DNA of 64,000 nt from Hevea brasiliensis (GCF_030052815.1 NC_079501.1:81101979-81165978), one strand, 5' to 3'; positions 22,773 to 34,606 are shown, counted from the first letter of the stretch. Translations and numbers: made by a program. Notes: a model not told the origin generated them from the letters alone.

Positions 22773-25054
22773 CCTTTCCTTTCGCAGTACTGCTAAAACA
22801 ATACCCTATTGGCATGCCAAACTATCCAAACCAATCACATTAGGCCTACTAGGGCATTTTGCATATTTAAGTTTCACAATTTTTGGATTTCAAGTTTTCA
22901 TGTCACTATTCATTTCATTAGTCAATTAAAATGTTGACTTTTGCATAAACAATAGGTACATTGGTTTTAATACTCCCAACATACCACATTTTGTATTCAA
23001 AACTTGTTGGTTTTGGTCACTTTCTCAAAGCTTAGGTCATTTTGGCAAAATTGCTAATTTTTGGTTTTGATGTTACTATTCATCATTGGTCAACAAAAAT
23101 GTTGACTTTTAGCATAAAAATGTGTACATTGACTTTGGCACTCCCAACATACCACATTTGGTGTTTAAAACTTGTTGGCATTAAGTGTTAATATAACTCT
23201 ACTTAAACAGAATTTTCAGTTTTGGTGAGACAACTTCACTGTTCCATTGGACACTGTTACTGTTGGAATTTGAAGAAATCTAAAACATGAAAGTTGTTCC
23301 TTATTTTGTCTAGTTGAATTTCCTTTTTTGAATCACTCCATTTGGAGTTTTGTAGCTCCAGATATGGCTCAAAAACCCAAGCTGTCCGGATATGCATTCT
23401 ACAGAAATTTATCATATCTACAGTGCATGAACAGTAACTTGAGTCACTTGGTTGAATGGGTTCTGGCCATAATTTGGGGTAGGTTCCTTCATGAAAGTTG
23501 TTTGTCTATGTCTTAACTTGTTGCTGTAAAAATTTCAGGCCAATTGACCAAATCTACAGTGAGTTATGGCCAAATGAACAGTTACTATTCATTTGGTCAA
23601 TTCTGCAGAATCAGTTTCAGGGTTCCGGATTGGGGCCAAGTTTTGGTCCTCTTGCTTTGGTCTTTTGGGCATGGTTTCTTCAGCAAAAATGTGCCATTAT
23701 AAGCCTAATTTCATGTCCAATTGGCCAAACATCAATTGGACTAACACAGCCCAAGTTATGGCAGTGCAAAGGGACTGAATTTTCAGTCCCTATGCTGCTG
23801 TCCTAGGGCAGCCTGCAACCCCTCTTTGCAACCTTGTTCTTCAGTCCATTTGTTGGTCAAATTACCTAAAATGGTCACTAATTGACCATTAAAATGCTCT
23901 CTTATAATTTTCTAAACCAAGTTACATTTTTCTCACAAAACTCGAACTCTAATTCATGTTTTTATACAATATGTCTTAGTTAGCTTTTTAATCATTGTTC
24001 TTGTATTTACAAACTTCCAACATAACTCTAATTCACTTCAAACTCATAAAAACACTCCCTCCTATTCCATAATTAGGGCAGCTGAAATTCATGTACACCT
24101 TCACAAGAATTTTTGTTCATTTAATTTACATTTTCTCACTAAATTCAAGTTGCTATTTATGAAATGAAAGAGTTTTAAGTATATAGAGCACTAACCTTGT
24201 TGTATGCCAATCCAAGCTTGAGAGAACTTCACTTTCCTTCTTCTTCTTGGCTGCCAAGAGCTTGTTTAAGGTGTGGGATTAATTTTTGATGAAGGGACTT
24301 ATGGGTTTTAGGGTGAGGAAGCATGGAATTTAAAGCTTGAAAGAGCTTTCATGGAGGTGGCTATGGTGGAAACCCTCTCCTTCCTCTCTCTACGTTTTTG
24401 GCTGCTGGTTTTTGGTCCATTTGGTCTTCATTTTATGTCTTTTAATGGTTTAGTCAAATGGTAGCTTAATGGTGATTGGTGGTGGCTTTTTAATGACATC
24501 ACCTTATGTCATTATTAAGCCTTTTTCTTCATTTTCTTTTCTTTCCTCCACTACTCATTTTCAATTTAATTTCTAGTAATGTTTATTCATATTTTGAGTC
24601 ATAATAATTATTTACTTAACTAGACAAGTCGGCCAAAAATCACCTCTGAAGGCGAAATGACCAAAATGCCCTCCGTTTGGCTTAACGGGTCAAAATTGTC
24701 TGTACCGATTGAAAAATTTTTCTAGGTATTTTCTTGGCATTCTAATGCCATAGGAACCTTAATGACCCTTCTCTAGAGTCCCAAAAATTATTTTACAATT
24801 TTTCCCCCGGGTTTAGGGCTCCTCGTTGCGAGAACCGCAACTTACCTCTGGTTACCCATCGCTTGGGCATCGGCTCTTTTGACTTAACTGTATTTTATTT
24901 CTAAAATTTTTACTAAATTTTTCTCATTAATATTTGAGTTAATTATGGTTCCTGACTTTAGTTTAAATATTTTTCCGGACGTTCTAGCTGTCCAGACCGA
25001 CACCGATCACCGGAACAGTAGAATGTACGGAGTTGCTACAGTGAGGGTGTTACA

Positions 25055-25070
25055 ACTCTTCCCCTCTAAT
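25055..25070 (-). other. Polypurine tract of Gypsy-A
   Basis: The minus strand reads TTAGAGGGGAAGAGT before the LTR TGTAACACC. It is shorter in G-runs than the Gypsy-B tract, showing a separate family. Confidence 0.85.
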
Positions 25071-25242
25071 TTAAATTTCGTCCTCGAAATTTATCCGGTG
25101 TTTTGGATTATGAGATAATTCTTTTACCTTTCTATTGCTCCCTCTATCTACTTCTTTTATATATATAGTACTATTTAGTCTTTTCGAATATATCATTATA
25201 CACTTACGCATATCATAAAGGAAAGGATACTTTACCTCAAAT
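25071..25242 (-). pseudogene. Relic of the pol 3' end in Gypsy-A
   Basis: On the minus strand a short frame ends with residues INFEDEI just before the polypurine tract, matching the VKFRDEI terminal phrase in Gypsy-B and -C. It is the only trace of pol, consistent with a large internal deletion that joined gag to the pol end. The sequence between it and the gag stop at 25,243 is AT-rich and not recognised. Confidence 0.6.
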
Positions 25243-26109
25243 TCATATTTGGGGCTTCTTGCTCCTCTCTGGCTTGGTGACATTTGGAAGTGGTGTTACT
25301 ATTGTACTTGGTCCTTCCACGACCTCTGTTTGGGTCCGTGGTAAATTCCTCTTAGGACAATCTTTCAGACGATGGTCTATGGCCCCACATCTATAACAGG
25401 CTCTAGTCAATCCCCTACATTCACCTTTATGCCACTTGTTACAATGGCCACATTTTCTTGCTAATCCTGGCGCACTCACTATTAGTGTTTCTGGTTGATC
25501 TCTCCTGGGTATAGGCCTGGGACTAGATCTCCTACTTTGATCATATGTCTGACTTAACTGTTCTCTCGGCCTCTTATTACTAGACTGTCCAGATTTCCTC
25601 TTTTGCTGATCACCACTCCTCTTCTGTTCCTCTTCATGAACACAGGTAATATATTTCTTTCTGAACTCTATCAGAAAGAATTCCCAAGTTACGTCAACTG
25701 GTGGCACTACCTTGGTTACGACATCCCACCACCGATATGCAGCTTCTTGTAACAACAAAGCTGCACACTCCAAACTCTGTCCTGGTGTGCAATGGAGCTG
25801 CTGCAGGACTCTTTCAGTCCTTTCTAACCAATACTCAGCCGCTGAAGGATCGTCTTCCTTTCTACCATTAAAATCTACAGCTCCATACTTCCTAATTTTT
25901 CCTAGAGGTGATTTCTGCTGAGACAATGGTGGAACAACCCCAGTCATCTGTCGAAAGAATCCAGTCATCTGCTCAAACAAGGCCTGTTGGGGTTGTACAG
26001 GCACCTCTTGCACTGGTGGAGCAGAATCTCCCCGATTTCCAATATCACTCCCAGTCGGGATATGACTTACTACTTCTTCTTCCACTGCCCTTTGCGATGA
26101 AGGGTCCAT
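25243..26109 (-). CDS. Gypsy-A gag, uninterrupted, shortened capsid
   Basis: This 288-residue open frame has no stop or shift. The start MDPSSQRAV lies 122 bp after the 5' LTR and is also kept in Gypsy-A2. Residues 70-160 match the plant retrotransposon gag domain: IRKYGAVDFNG, AAEYWLERTERVL, a WW pair and FLIEFRKKYI. Usually about 90 residues follow with an AEYEREFxRL-type motif, as in the Gypsy-B gag; here they are missing and the chain passes to a basic region (about 170-220). Two zinc-binding segments follow, CGHCNKWHKGEC and CYRCGAIDHRLKDC. The protein would bind and package element RNA. Whether it can build particles without the missing capsid part is unknown. Confidence 0.85.
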   Translation of the reverse strand: MDPSSQRAVEEEVVSHIPTGSDIGNRGDSAPPVQEVPVQPQQALFEQMTGFFRQMTGVVPPLSQQKSPLGKIRKYGAVDFNGRKEDDPSAAEYWLERTERVLQQLHCTPGQSLECAALLLQEAAYRWWDVVTKVVPPVDVTWEFFLIEFRKKYITCVHEEEQKRSGDQQKRKSGQSSNKRPREQLSQTYDQSRRSSPRPIPRRDQPETLIVSAPGLARKCGHCNKWHKGECRGLTRACYRCGAIDHRLKDCPKRNLPRTQTEVVEGPSTIVTPLPNVTKPERSKKPQI

Positions 26110-26214
26110 ATCCTATTTAACAAAGACAAACATATCTGCGTTAGTGTCACCTCGACTCTTACAAATGCAATGCATGGTATGGACTCAATCTAGGCCCAGA
26201 AACGCCTAAACCGT

Positions 26215-26226
26215 GCTCTGATACCA
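26215..26226 (-). other. Primer-binding site of Gypsy-A
   Basis: TGGTATCAGAGC on the minus strand, five bases inside the 5' LTR (initiator Met tRNA). The same primer is used by all gypsy and copia elements in the window. Confidence 0.93.
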
Positions 26227-26231
26227 CTAAA

Positions 26232-29200
26232 TGTGACACCCCTTACCCGACTACAGTGTAGCCGAGCAAGTTATGCCACTCAGTGTGCCGAGCACTCTAT
26301 TTAATCTTAATTCATTTTTATTCTTCCTTTTGAATATAACTTGTGAAATATAATTCATTTTAAGCCATTTATCGAAATTACTATTTATTTGAGGTTCCGA
26401 AAAATTTTTATAGAAATCCGACGGAGTGCCGGCTAAAAATGGAGAAAATAGTTCTTCGGAACCTGTGAAAAACACTTCCTATATTCATTTTCCATCATCT
26501 CAACTCCATTTATCAAATTCTCAACAATGTTCAATCTCAGTTCTCATTCATCCATCTCATATGATACCATGCATAAATCATAGATAAACATTCACTTTTC
26601 CACTTACAACCACACTTTTCATTATTTACATGAATATCAAAATACATTACATAAGTTTCAAATACATATGAGAAAATAAAATCAATTACAAAATACCAAA
26701 ATGACATCTAGCGTCCTACCAATGCATCATGCGGTGAGGTGACAGGACACTATGCGAATCGTGAGCGCCTTACGAATCTGTGGTCTACTGGCGCTCTGTC
26801 CAATCTTCAGTACCTACGCGTTGCAAAAGCGACGCGCTAAGCATAAAGCTTAGTGGTGCAAATAATAAAATAGAAAGAAATAATATGCAATATAAAAATC
26901 ATAATTTCTTAGCCATTGTGTTCATAAGAACTGAATAATTACCAACTTATTGTTTAGTCGAGGGCTAATTACGTTTTATGATATTAACTTCTTCATGAAT
27001 TTTAAGTTTTCATTGTATTCTATCGTAATCATTCCTGATATTTAGTTTTCGTATTTTCTTCAATAATCAGTTCAATTACAGTTATACTTTTCCATGCCCA
27101 AGTAACCTATCTTTGAGCAGTGGATGGATAACAGGTCGTTGGCCTTTGACACGCGGTGCCTCGGGCCGTCATACCATGGGGCAGAGCGTCAACCACGTGT
27201 CACGATCGGTATGGCTAAAAAGCCATGATATCACATAATTGGCATAAAAGCCATGAATACAGGCATAAAAGCCATGAATACGGGCATAAAGCCATGAATA
27301 CGGGCATAAAGCCATGAATACAGGCATAAAGCCTTTCCTTTCGCAGTACTGCTAAAACAATACCCTATTGGCATGCCAAACTATCCAAACCAATCACATT
27401 AGGCCTACTAGGGCATTTTGCATATTTAAGTTTCACAATTTTTGGATTTCAAGTTTTCATGTCACTATTCATTTCATTAGTCAATTAAAATGTTGACTTT
27501 TGCATAAACAATAGGTACATTGGTTTTAATACTCCCAACATACCACATTTTGTATTCAAAACTTGTTGGTTTTGGTCACTTTCTCAAAGCTTAGGTCATT
27601 TTGGCAAAATTGCCAATTTTTGGTTTTGATGTTACTATTCATCATTGGTCAATAAAAATGTTGACTTTTAGCATAAAAATGTGTACATTGACTTTGGCAC
27701 TCCCAACATACCACATTTGGTGTTTAAAACTTGTTGGCATTAAGTGTTAATATAACTCTACTTAAACAGAATTTTCAGTTTTGGTGAGACAACTTCACTG
27801 TTCCATTGGACACTGTTACTGTTGGAATTTGAAGAAATGTAAAACATGAAAGTTGTTCCTTATTTTGTCTAGTTGAATTTCCTTTTTTGAATCACTCCAT
27901 TTGGAGTTTTGTAGCTCCAGATATGGCTCAAAAACCCAAGCTGTCCGGATATGCATTCTGCAGAAATTTATCATATCTACAGTGCATGAACAGTAACTTG
28001 AGTCACTTGGTTGAATGGGTTCTGGCCATAATTTGGGGTAGGTTCCTTCATGAAAGTTGTTTGTATATGTCTTAACTTGTTGCTGTAAACATTTCAGGCC
28101 AATTGACCAAATCTACAGTGAGTTATGGCCAAATGAACAGTTACTGTTCATTTGGTCAATTCTGCAGAATCAGTTTGAGGGTTCCGGATTGGGGCCAAGT
28201 TTTAGTCCTCTTGCTTTGGTCTTTTGGGCATGGTTTCTTCAGCAAAAATGTGCCATTATAAGCCTAATTTCATGTCCAATTGGCCAAACATCAATTGGAC
28301 TAACACAGCCCAAGTTATGGCAGTGCAAAGGGACTGAATTTTCAGTCCCTATGCTGCTGTCCTAGGGCAGCCTGCAACCCCTCTTTGCAACCTTGTTCTT
28401 CAGTCCATTTGTTGGTCAAATTACCTAAAATGGTCACTAATTGACCATTAAAATGCTCTCTTATAATTTCCTAAACCAAGTTATATTTTTCTCACAAAAC
28501 CCTAACTCAAATTCATGTTTTTATACAATATGTCTTAGTTAGCTTTTTAATCATTGTTCTTGTATTTACAAACTTCCAACATAACTCTAATTCACTTCAA
28601 ACTCATAAAAACACTCCCTCCTATTCCATAATTAGGGCAGCTGAAATTCATGTACACCTTCACAAGAATTTTTGTTCATTTAATTTACATTTTCTCACTA
28701 AATTCAAGTTGCTATTTATGAAATGAAAGAGTTTTAAGTATATAGAGCACTAACCTTGTTGTATGCCAATCCAAGCTTGAGAGAACTTCACTTTCCTTCT
28801 TCTTCTTGGCTGCCAAGAGCTTGTTTAAGGTGTGGGATTAATTTTTGATGAAGGGACTTATGGGTTTTAGGGTGAGGAAGCATGGAATTTAAAGCTTGAA
28901 AGAGCTTTCATGGAGGTGGCTATGGTGGAAACCCTCTCCTTCCTCTCTCTACGTTTTTGGCTGCTGGTTTTTGGTCCATTTGGTCTTCATTTTATGTCTT
29001 TTAATGGTTTAGTCAAATGGTAGCTTAATGGTGATTGGTGGTGGCTTTTTAATGACATCACCTTATGTCATTATTAAGCCTTTTTCTTCATTTTCTTTTC
29101 TTTCCTCCACTACTCATTTTCAATTTAATTTCTAGTAATGTTTATTCATATTTTGAGTCATAATAATTATTTACTTAACTGGACAAGTCGGCCAAAAATC

Positions 29201-29609
29201 ACCTCTGAAGGCGAAATGACCAAAATGCCCTCCGTTTGGCTTAACGGGTCAAAATTGTCTGTACCGATTGAAAAATTTTTCTAGGTATTTTTTTGGCATT
29301 CTAATGCCATAGGAACCTTAATGACCCTTCTCTAGAGTCCCAAAAATTATTTTACAATTTTTCCCCCGGGTCTAGGGCTCCTCGTTGCGAGAACCGCAAC
29401 TTACCTCTGGTTACCCATCGCTTGGGCATCGGCTCTTTTGACTTAACTGTATTTTATTTCTAAAATTTTTACTAAATTTTTCTCATTAATATTTGAGTTA
29501 ATTATGGTTCCTGACTTTAGTTTAAATATTTTTCCGACGTTTCTAGCCGTCCGACCGACACCGGCCACCGAATGAGAATGTACGGAGTTGCTACAGTGAG
29601 GGTGTTACA
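26232..29609 (-). repeat. 5' LTR of Gypsy-A
   Basis: 3,378 bp. Contains the hairpin pair at 26,817-26,853, four minisatellite units at 27,239-27,335 and the palindrome GCCAAATGAACA/TGTTCATTTGG near 28,130-28,157. Confidence 0.94.
26392..26464 (-). other. Long stem-loop near the 3' end of the Gypsy-A 5' LTR
   Basis: Perfect 10-bp arms AGGTTCCGAA (26,392-26,401) and TTCGGAACCT (26,455-26,464) enclose a small GC-rich hairpin near CCGACGGAGTGCCGG. Gypsy-A2 keeps 7-bp arms (13,812-13,818 and the matching GGAACCT near 13,879). The 3' LTR of Gypsy-A has lost the right arm. Confidence 0.6.
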
Positions 29610-30787
29610 TCTACCTCTGCCTCTTCCTCTGCCAACAGACTGTGAACCTCTGGGAGCAGGACTCTGAATAGATCCCTCGGTAGTAATAGGAGCTGGACCA
29701 TATCTCGGAGCACTAGTACAGTCTCTTGCTAAATGACCCTTGTCTCCGCAGTTAAAGCAAGCTCCAGTGGCCCAATAACACTACCCCCCATGAATCTTGC
29801 CACAAGTCTCACAGGGGCGGGCAGAATGTGAACCCCTGCTTGACTACTGACCAGACCTAGGGGGTCTCTGTCCGGAAAATCTGCCTCTACTAAATCTTCC
29901 ACCTCGACCCCTGCTGGGTCCACTAAACTTCTTTCTCTTTCCAGAGGTAGCACCAGAACTCTGTTCAACTGATTGTTCCCCCTTGTCTTTTTCTGATTTC
30001 TCAGCTTTTTCTGATTTTTCTTTCCTTGGGGTTGCTTCTGATTCAATTCTCTCTAGTTCAAGTGCTTGAGATATAAGCTCTGAGAAGTTGCTGTGTCAAA
30101 ATCCTACAACTTGCATCCGTATGCTGGGCTTCAAACCCGTCTCAAATCTCTTGCATCTTGCCTTGCTGGTAGAGAGGAGACTCCCTGCATAGTGACTTAA
30201 GCGGGAGAACTCCCTCTCATACTCTGCCATTGTTCTGTTGCCTTGTTTCAAACTCAAAAATTCTTGCAATTTCTGATCAACATATGCGTCTGGGATGTAT
30301 TTCTGTCTGAATTCTCTGATGAAGTCATCCCAGGTTAGCATTGGTGGTTCAGCTAAGCTGTGGGGGATGGTCTTCCACCAATCATATGCATCCCCTTGCA
30401 GTAGAGACACAGAATACTCAAACTTTAGTTCATCTTGGCAGTGCAGTTTCTTAAACACTCTGTCCATTCTTTCAAGCCATTGCTCTACCTCTAAAGGATC
30501 CACTGTACCCTTAAATTCTGCAGCCCCATACTTCAATAATTTGTCATACTGTCTGGCTGGAGGCAGTGGTTGTGTCACAGGTGGTTGGGGTGGAGCTTGA
30601 GCAGGCATACCCCCAGCCATTTGTTGAAACATCACAGCCATCTGCTGTGCAAACTATGCAGGGAACTGCGGCATTTGTGGGGCTGGTGCTGCTGACCCAC
30701 TAACATTCGGTAAAGTTGGGGCTTCCCCTTATGCCTCAGCTTCAACAGACTGCTCAACTGAGCGATCCCCTTATTCCATAACAGTCT
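29610..30787 (-). pseudogene. Gypsy-B gag, interrupted
   Basis: By comparison with Gypsy-C (start at 51,683) the start is near 30,785. The N-terminal part has several in-frame stops before 30,641. The capsid domain is open from 30,641 to 30,096: YGAAEFKGTVDP, VEQWLERMDRVF, AYDWWKTIP, REFRQKYIP and MAEYEREFSRLSHYAGSL, the last being the segment lost in Gypsy-A. It is followed by a lysine-rich region. The first zinc motif (CETCGKIHGG, then a stop) is broken near 29,780. The second is intact, CFNCGDKGHLARDC near 29,725-29,766. An RGRGRG linker ends where Gypsy-A is inserted. Confidence 0.9.
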
Positions 30788-30945
30788 GGAGTAGGGTATC
30801 TCCTGAACAAATAACAGATGGAGATTTCCCCCCGTTAGTTCATATTCATGATGTAATGCACTGTATGTAACAGTTATGGACATTGAGCAGTTGTACTTAA
30901 CAAGAAAGACACAAATTTATATGTTAAAACATACTTCAAAAATTT

Positions 30946-30957
30946 GCTCTGATACCA
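30946..30957 (-). other. Primer-binding site of Gypsy-B
   Basis: TGGTATCAGAGC on the minus strand, seven bases inside the 5' LTR. Confidence 0.92.
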
Positions 30958-31589
30958 CTAACATTGTCACACCTTACCCCTCTGTAAGGCATAACATGAT
31001 CCCGTAGAATACCTAATGAACTACCGAACTTCACCTACCGATAACTCATTAAGTACCTTACAAGGGATTTTAAAACAATTTTCTTATTTTTGATAAGTGG
31101 TGAGCATTTCTAATAAGTATTTTAAACATGTAATTAAGTTGAAAGCTAGTTGGAAATTTTAGCCCATTTTATTTTTCCGCAAATTTTATAAAAATTTTGA
31201 CAGAGTTCTGTCTGTATTTTGAGAAAACAGTTCTTCAAATACCTGTAAAAAGCACTTCTAAAAATTTTCTCAACAACTGCTTCAATTTCAAACTCAATCT
31301 CAAACAATTTCTCAACACATTTATCAACTTTCAATTTCAAATCCAGTATCCAATGATCATTACAAAATTCACATTAAGAGAATTTCAAACCACAATATAT
31401 ATTACAACATTATACAAATTTTATACAATTGCTCAAGACCCATTTTTTTACATGTCCATACATTTATGTGCAATATATACATCAAAAGAAATATTTACAA
31501 TTAGGGTATAAATTATACCCGAAGACTTTAGGCTGAATGATCCTCAATCTTTAGCAGCTCAGTCTGCTGCTCCTCTAATCTCTGTATCT

Positions 31590-31629
31590 GCGACAGCAAT
31601 AAAAGCTATCGCTGAGTACTAGGAATCAG
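31590..31629 (-). other. Conserved hairpin pair, Gypsy-B 5' LTR
   Basis: GCGACAGC with GCTATCGC (31,590-31,612, one wobble pair), then CTGA with TCAG (31,612-31,629), followed by TGGTGCAC. Confidence 0.7.
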
Positions 31630-33090
31630 TGGTGCACAATATACTAAAATAATCTTTATGCAAAAATAAAATCACATTTATTCATAAATTTGACTAAACA
31701 TGAGCATTAAACACAAAACATGAATTATGAGATTTTAATGTAAACCACGTTCATTTCGAAGTATCAAAACACATTTCATAAAACCCACAGTTAGATCATG
31801 CCATTCGAAACAAATAGAATCTCAATAGCCAGAGGCTAAAGAGAAATCACATCACAAGGCTAGCTAGCTCAAATATATGGATATCCATTCACATCCTCTT
31901 CTACTGGCACACCTCAACACTTCTCCAGAGAAGGAATCAAAATTCGAAACTAATTACCCCCACTTGTCATGCTAGTGAGGTGTTCAAATATATGGTCATG
32001 ACACTGTGGTTTCAAAACTTATCTTAACAATTTGCTAAACATTGCTATTTCAAATATACACAATAAATTTCACAGTTTAAATCAAAACATCATAAATAAT
32101 GTCACAAATAAACTTTCAACAATTCCAAAGCACAAGTAAAATACATATTTCGTTCACTTTATCAATGAATTTTAAAGCATGGAGATGTTGTGCACAAACC
32201 TCAAGCGAGTCGTCCCTTAGCCTCGACTCGGTTCCTCGGGTTCCTTCCCGATATTCTTTTCAACTGAAACACACAATTTTACAATGTTTCAGTACTAGAA
32301 CTTAACATAAATCCAAAATAACTTTAGCTTCACATTTACCTAGTTCTAACATGTTAAATTCGACGTTCTCAAAATTTTTGTGTTTCGGGTTACTATTCAC
32401 TATACTATTCAAGTCAAATAGTTGACTTTCTAAGGCTTAATAGGTATGGGAACTCTAACTTCACCCACATACCACATTTTGGTCACTAAACTTGTTGGTT
32501 TTGGTCATTTTCTCAAAACTTAGGTCTTTTAGGCAAAATTGCTAATTTTCGGTTTTGGGGTCCTAAGTTGCACTGTTTCATTGGTCCTTTTACTGTTGGA
32601 GTTTGACAAACCTTCCTTCATAGAAAATGTTCCTTATTGTCTTAAGTATATTCTCATTTTTGAATCACTCCAATTGGAGTTTTTTAGCTCAAGTTATAGC
32701 CAAAATACAATTACTGTTCACATGCACTGTTCATGCTGCAATTTTGGTTATGGCAGATTTTTTATCCAACTTCGTGCAGTAATTTGATCAAGTTAAGTCC
32801 ATAATTTGGTCTAATTTCCTTCATACGAAATGTTCTACTATGTCTTAGGTTTCCATCGGTTCAAGAATCGCCTAAATTGGAGTTTTCTAGAGAGAGTTAT
32901 AGCCATTGGAACTTTACTGCTCAAATGGAAATCTGCAGTTTTGCAGGTTCAGTAATTCAACTTTTCTCAATCATTTGGTTAGGTTAATGGCATAATTTGG
33001 GTTGGTGTTCTTCATGAAAGTTTTAGATCTATATCTTATCTAATTACTGGTAAAATTTCAGGTTATTTTGACCTTCCTAGCTCGGGTTAT

Positions 33091-33121
33091 GACCAAATGA
33101 ACAATTACTGTTCATTTGGTC
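33091..33121. repeat. Palindrome in Gypsy-B 5' LTR
   Basis: Same 13-bp arms and 5-bp spacer as at 16,663-16,693. Confidence 0.85.
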
Positions 33122-34606
33122 AGTTTATGCAGTGGCAGCCTGCTCTCATTTCACTTTGGTCAATTTGTTCACTAAGTTTGGTCAGTTTTTGGCCATGGTT
33201 CCTTAATGAAAATTGTGCTATTTTATGTCTATTTTCATCCCCAATTGGTGGCATATCAATTGGACTTGTAAAATTTCCGTTTTGGTCCTTCAAAGTTGGC
33301 TTGGTCATGCTACCAGCAGCATGACCATTTACCCTATGAATTTGACTTCCATTCTAACAATTCCCACACATCTCCTTTGGTCATTATTGACCATTTTTCA
33401 CTTCATAATAGGTCAAACATGCCATTTACTCATTTCTCCAAATTTTGCCTCAAAATCCTAGGTTTCAAAACCCTAATCACACTAAATTATTGCATTTTAC
33501 TAATTCCAACCATACAAACACAATTCCTCAACTTATTCAAGCTTTCTAACATATTTTATCCAATCAAACTCATGCAATTCTCACCCCTACATAGGCTGGA
33601 CAAATTTTCTTTTGGTCCTCTAGAGATGTTTTCTTTTCATTTTAAGTATATTTCTAGGTTAATTAAGCTATAAACATAACTAAATCAACTAACAATTCAA
33701 GTTTAGTTTACTAACCTTGTGTGCAGAATTTCTTCTCCCTTTTCTTCAAATTTTTCTTCTTTCTTTTCCTTGAATCCTCTTTCCTAGTTGTCCAAACAAC
33801 ATCTAGTTATGGTAGGACAATTCGCCATGGTTGGATTTTGGTTCTTCAAGCTCAAAAATGAGCTTTCATGGTGGTTTTGGTGTGGGAGAGAGAGAGTGAC
33901 GTTTTTTTGAAGAAGACTTGTGTTTTATTTTTCTTTTCTTTTCTTTTCTTTTATCTTTATCTTATGGAAGACCACAAAAAAAAATCAAGTTAATTAATTA
34001 TTAATTAACACTTATGGCATCATGCATGATGTCATGCATGATGTCATCACCTTTTTACTTTTTCATTTTCCTCTCTTTCTTTTTTTTCTATTTTTCTATT
34101 AGTTCTTTAATTTAATTCTCGATTCCGAAATTTTTTTTTCTCCAATTTTATTTGACAGTTAGGTCAGGAGTCAGCTTTCGGGGTCAATTGATCAAATTGC
34201 CCCTCGTCGGTTCGTCCCGGTTTGCAAATAATTCCATATTTCTTTCGGTTCCCTGACCTAATTATTTGACTGACTTAACAGTTCTTTCTCGTAATTTTCT
34301 CTTTTCCACTATGTTCATAAGGGTCTTAAGGACCGCAGCGTCACTTTTTACGATTCGAAATTTGAGTTTAAAACGACTTCGCAGTCCTTCCCGAGAAGGT
34401 CACCCATCGCTGTGACTCTCGGCTCGTTTAACTATTACATTACTGTTTTTTCTTATTTATACTTAACTAATTGAACATTACTAATTATTTGTGTTTATAG
34501 CTTATCTAGTTGTCTTAAGTGTGGTTCTAATCCCCTTAATTGTCCGGACCGACACCGGTCACCGGAACAGTGAAATCTACCAGGCTATGCAAATGGGGGT
34601 GTTACA

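Larger units (their letters stand above)
21695..25054 (-). repeat. 3' LTR of Gypsy-A
   Basis: 3,360 bp, TGTGACACC to GTGTTACA on the plus strand. It differs from the 5' LTR mainly at 21,885-21,940, 22,185-22,250 and 22,620-22,660, and by one fewer minisatellite unit. Degenerate modules start near 23,284, 23,488 and 23,679. It contains AATGACAT/ATGTCATT inverted arms near 24,490 in place of the CATGCATG pair of the other families. Confidence 0.94.
21695..29609 (-). mobile_element. Gypsy-A: gag-only non-autonomous LTR retrotransposon
   Basis: 7,915 bp: 5' LTR (26,232-29,609), Met-tRNA primer site, a 1,177-bp interior with one open gag frame and a relic of the pol end, polypurine tract, 3' LTR (21,695-25,054). 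Protease, reverse transcriptase, RNase H and integrase are absent. The two LTRs match closely over 3.36 kb apart from a few patches, so insertion is recent. Flanking bases are TCTCT (left) and TCTAC (right), an imperfect duplication. The arrangement fits the published TR-GAG class (terminal repeats plus gag) and must borrow enzymes from a partner. It interrupts Gypsy-B between nucleocapsid and protease. Confidence 0.9.
14546..34606 (-). mobile_element. Gypsy-B: complete chromovirus, split by nested Gypsy-A
   Basis: A minus-strand Ty3/gypsy element with a perfect 5-bp target duplication GGTCA (14,541-14,545 and 34,607-34,611). Without the 7.9-kb Gypsy-A insert it is about 12.1 kb. Reading right to left: 5' LTR, Met-tRNA primer site, gag with zinc knuckles, protease, reverse transcriptase, RNase H, integrase with a chromodomain-like tail, polypurine tract, 3' LTR. 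The chromodomain-like tail and long LTRs suggest the Tekay/Del group. Stops in gag and pol and a frameshift in integrase make it defective, yet its LTRs remain very similar, so it is fairly young. Confidence 0.95.
30965..34606 (-). repeat. 5' LTR of Gypsy-B
   Basis: 3,642 bp, the partner of 14,546-18,154 with scattered single changes. The RY-type pair is at 34,021-34,028 and 34,033-34,040, the palindrome at 33,091-33,121, and a GACAGA/TCTGTC hairpin at 31,199-31,212. Its sense 5' end borders the GGTCA duplication. Confidence 0.94.

Noticed and set aside
23328..23806. Small frames in the Gypsy-A LTR, repeated at 27,887-28,365
   Set aside because: Identical because the LTRs are recent duplicates; no conserved domain and no counterpart in other LTR families.
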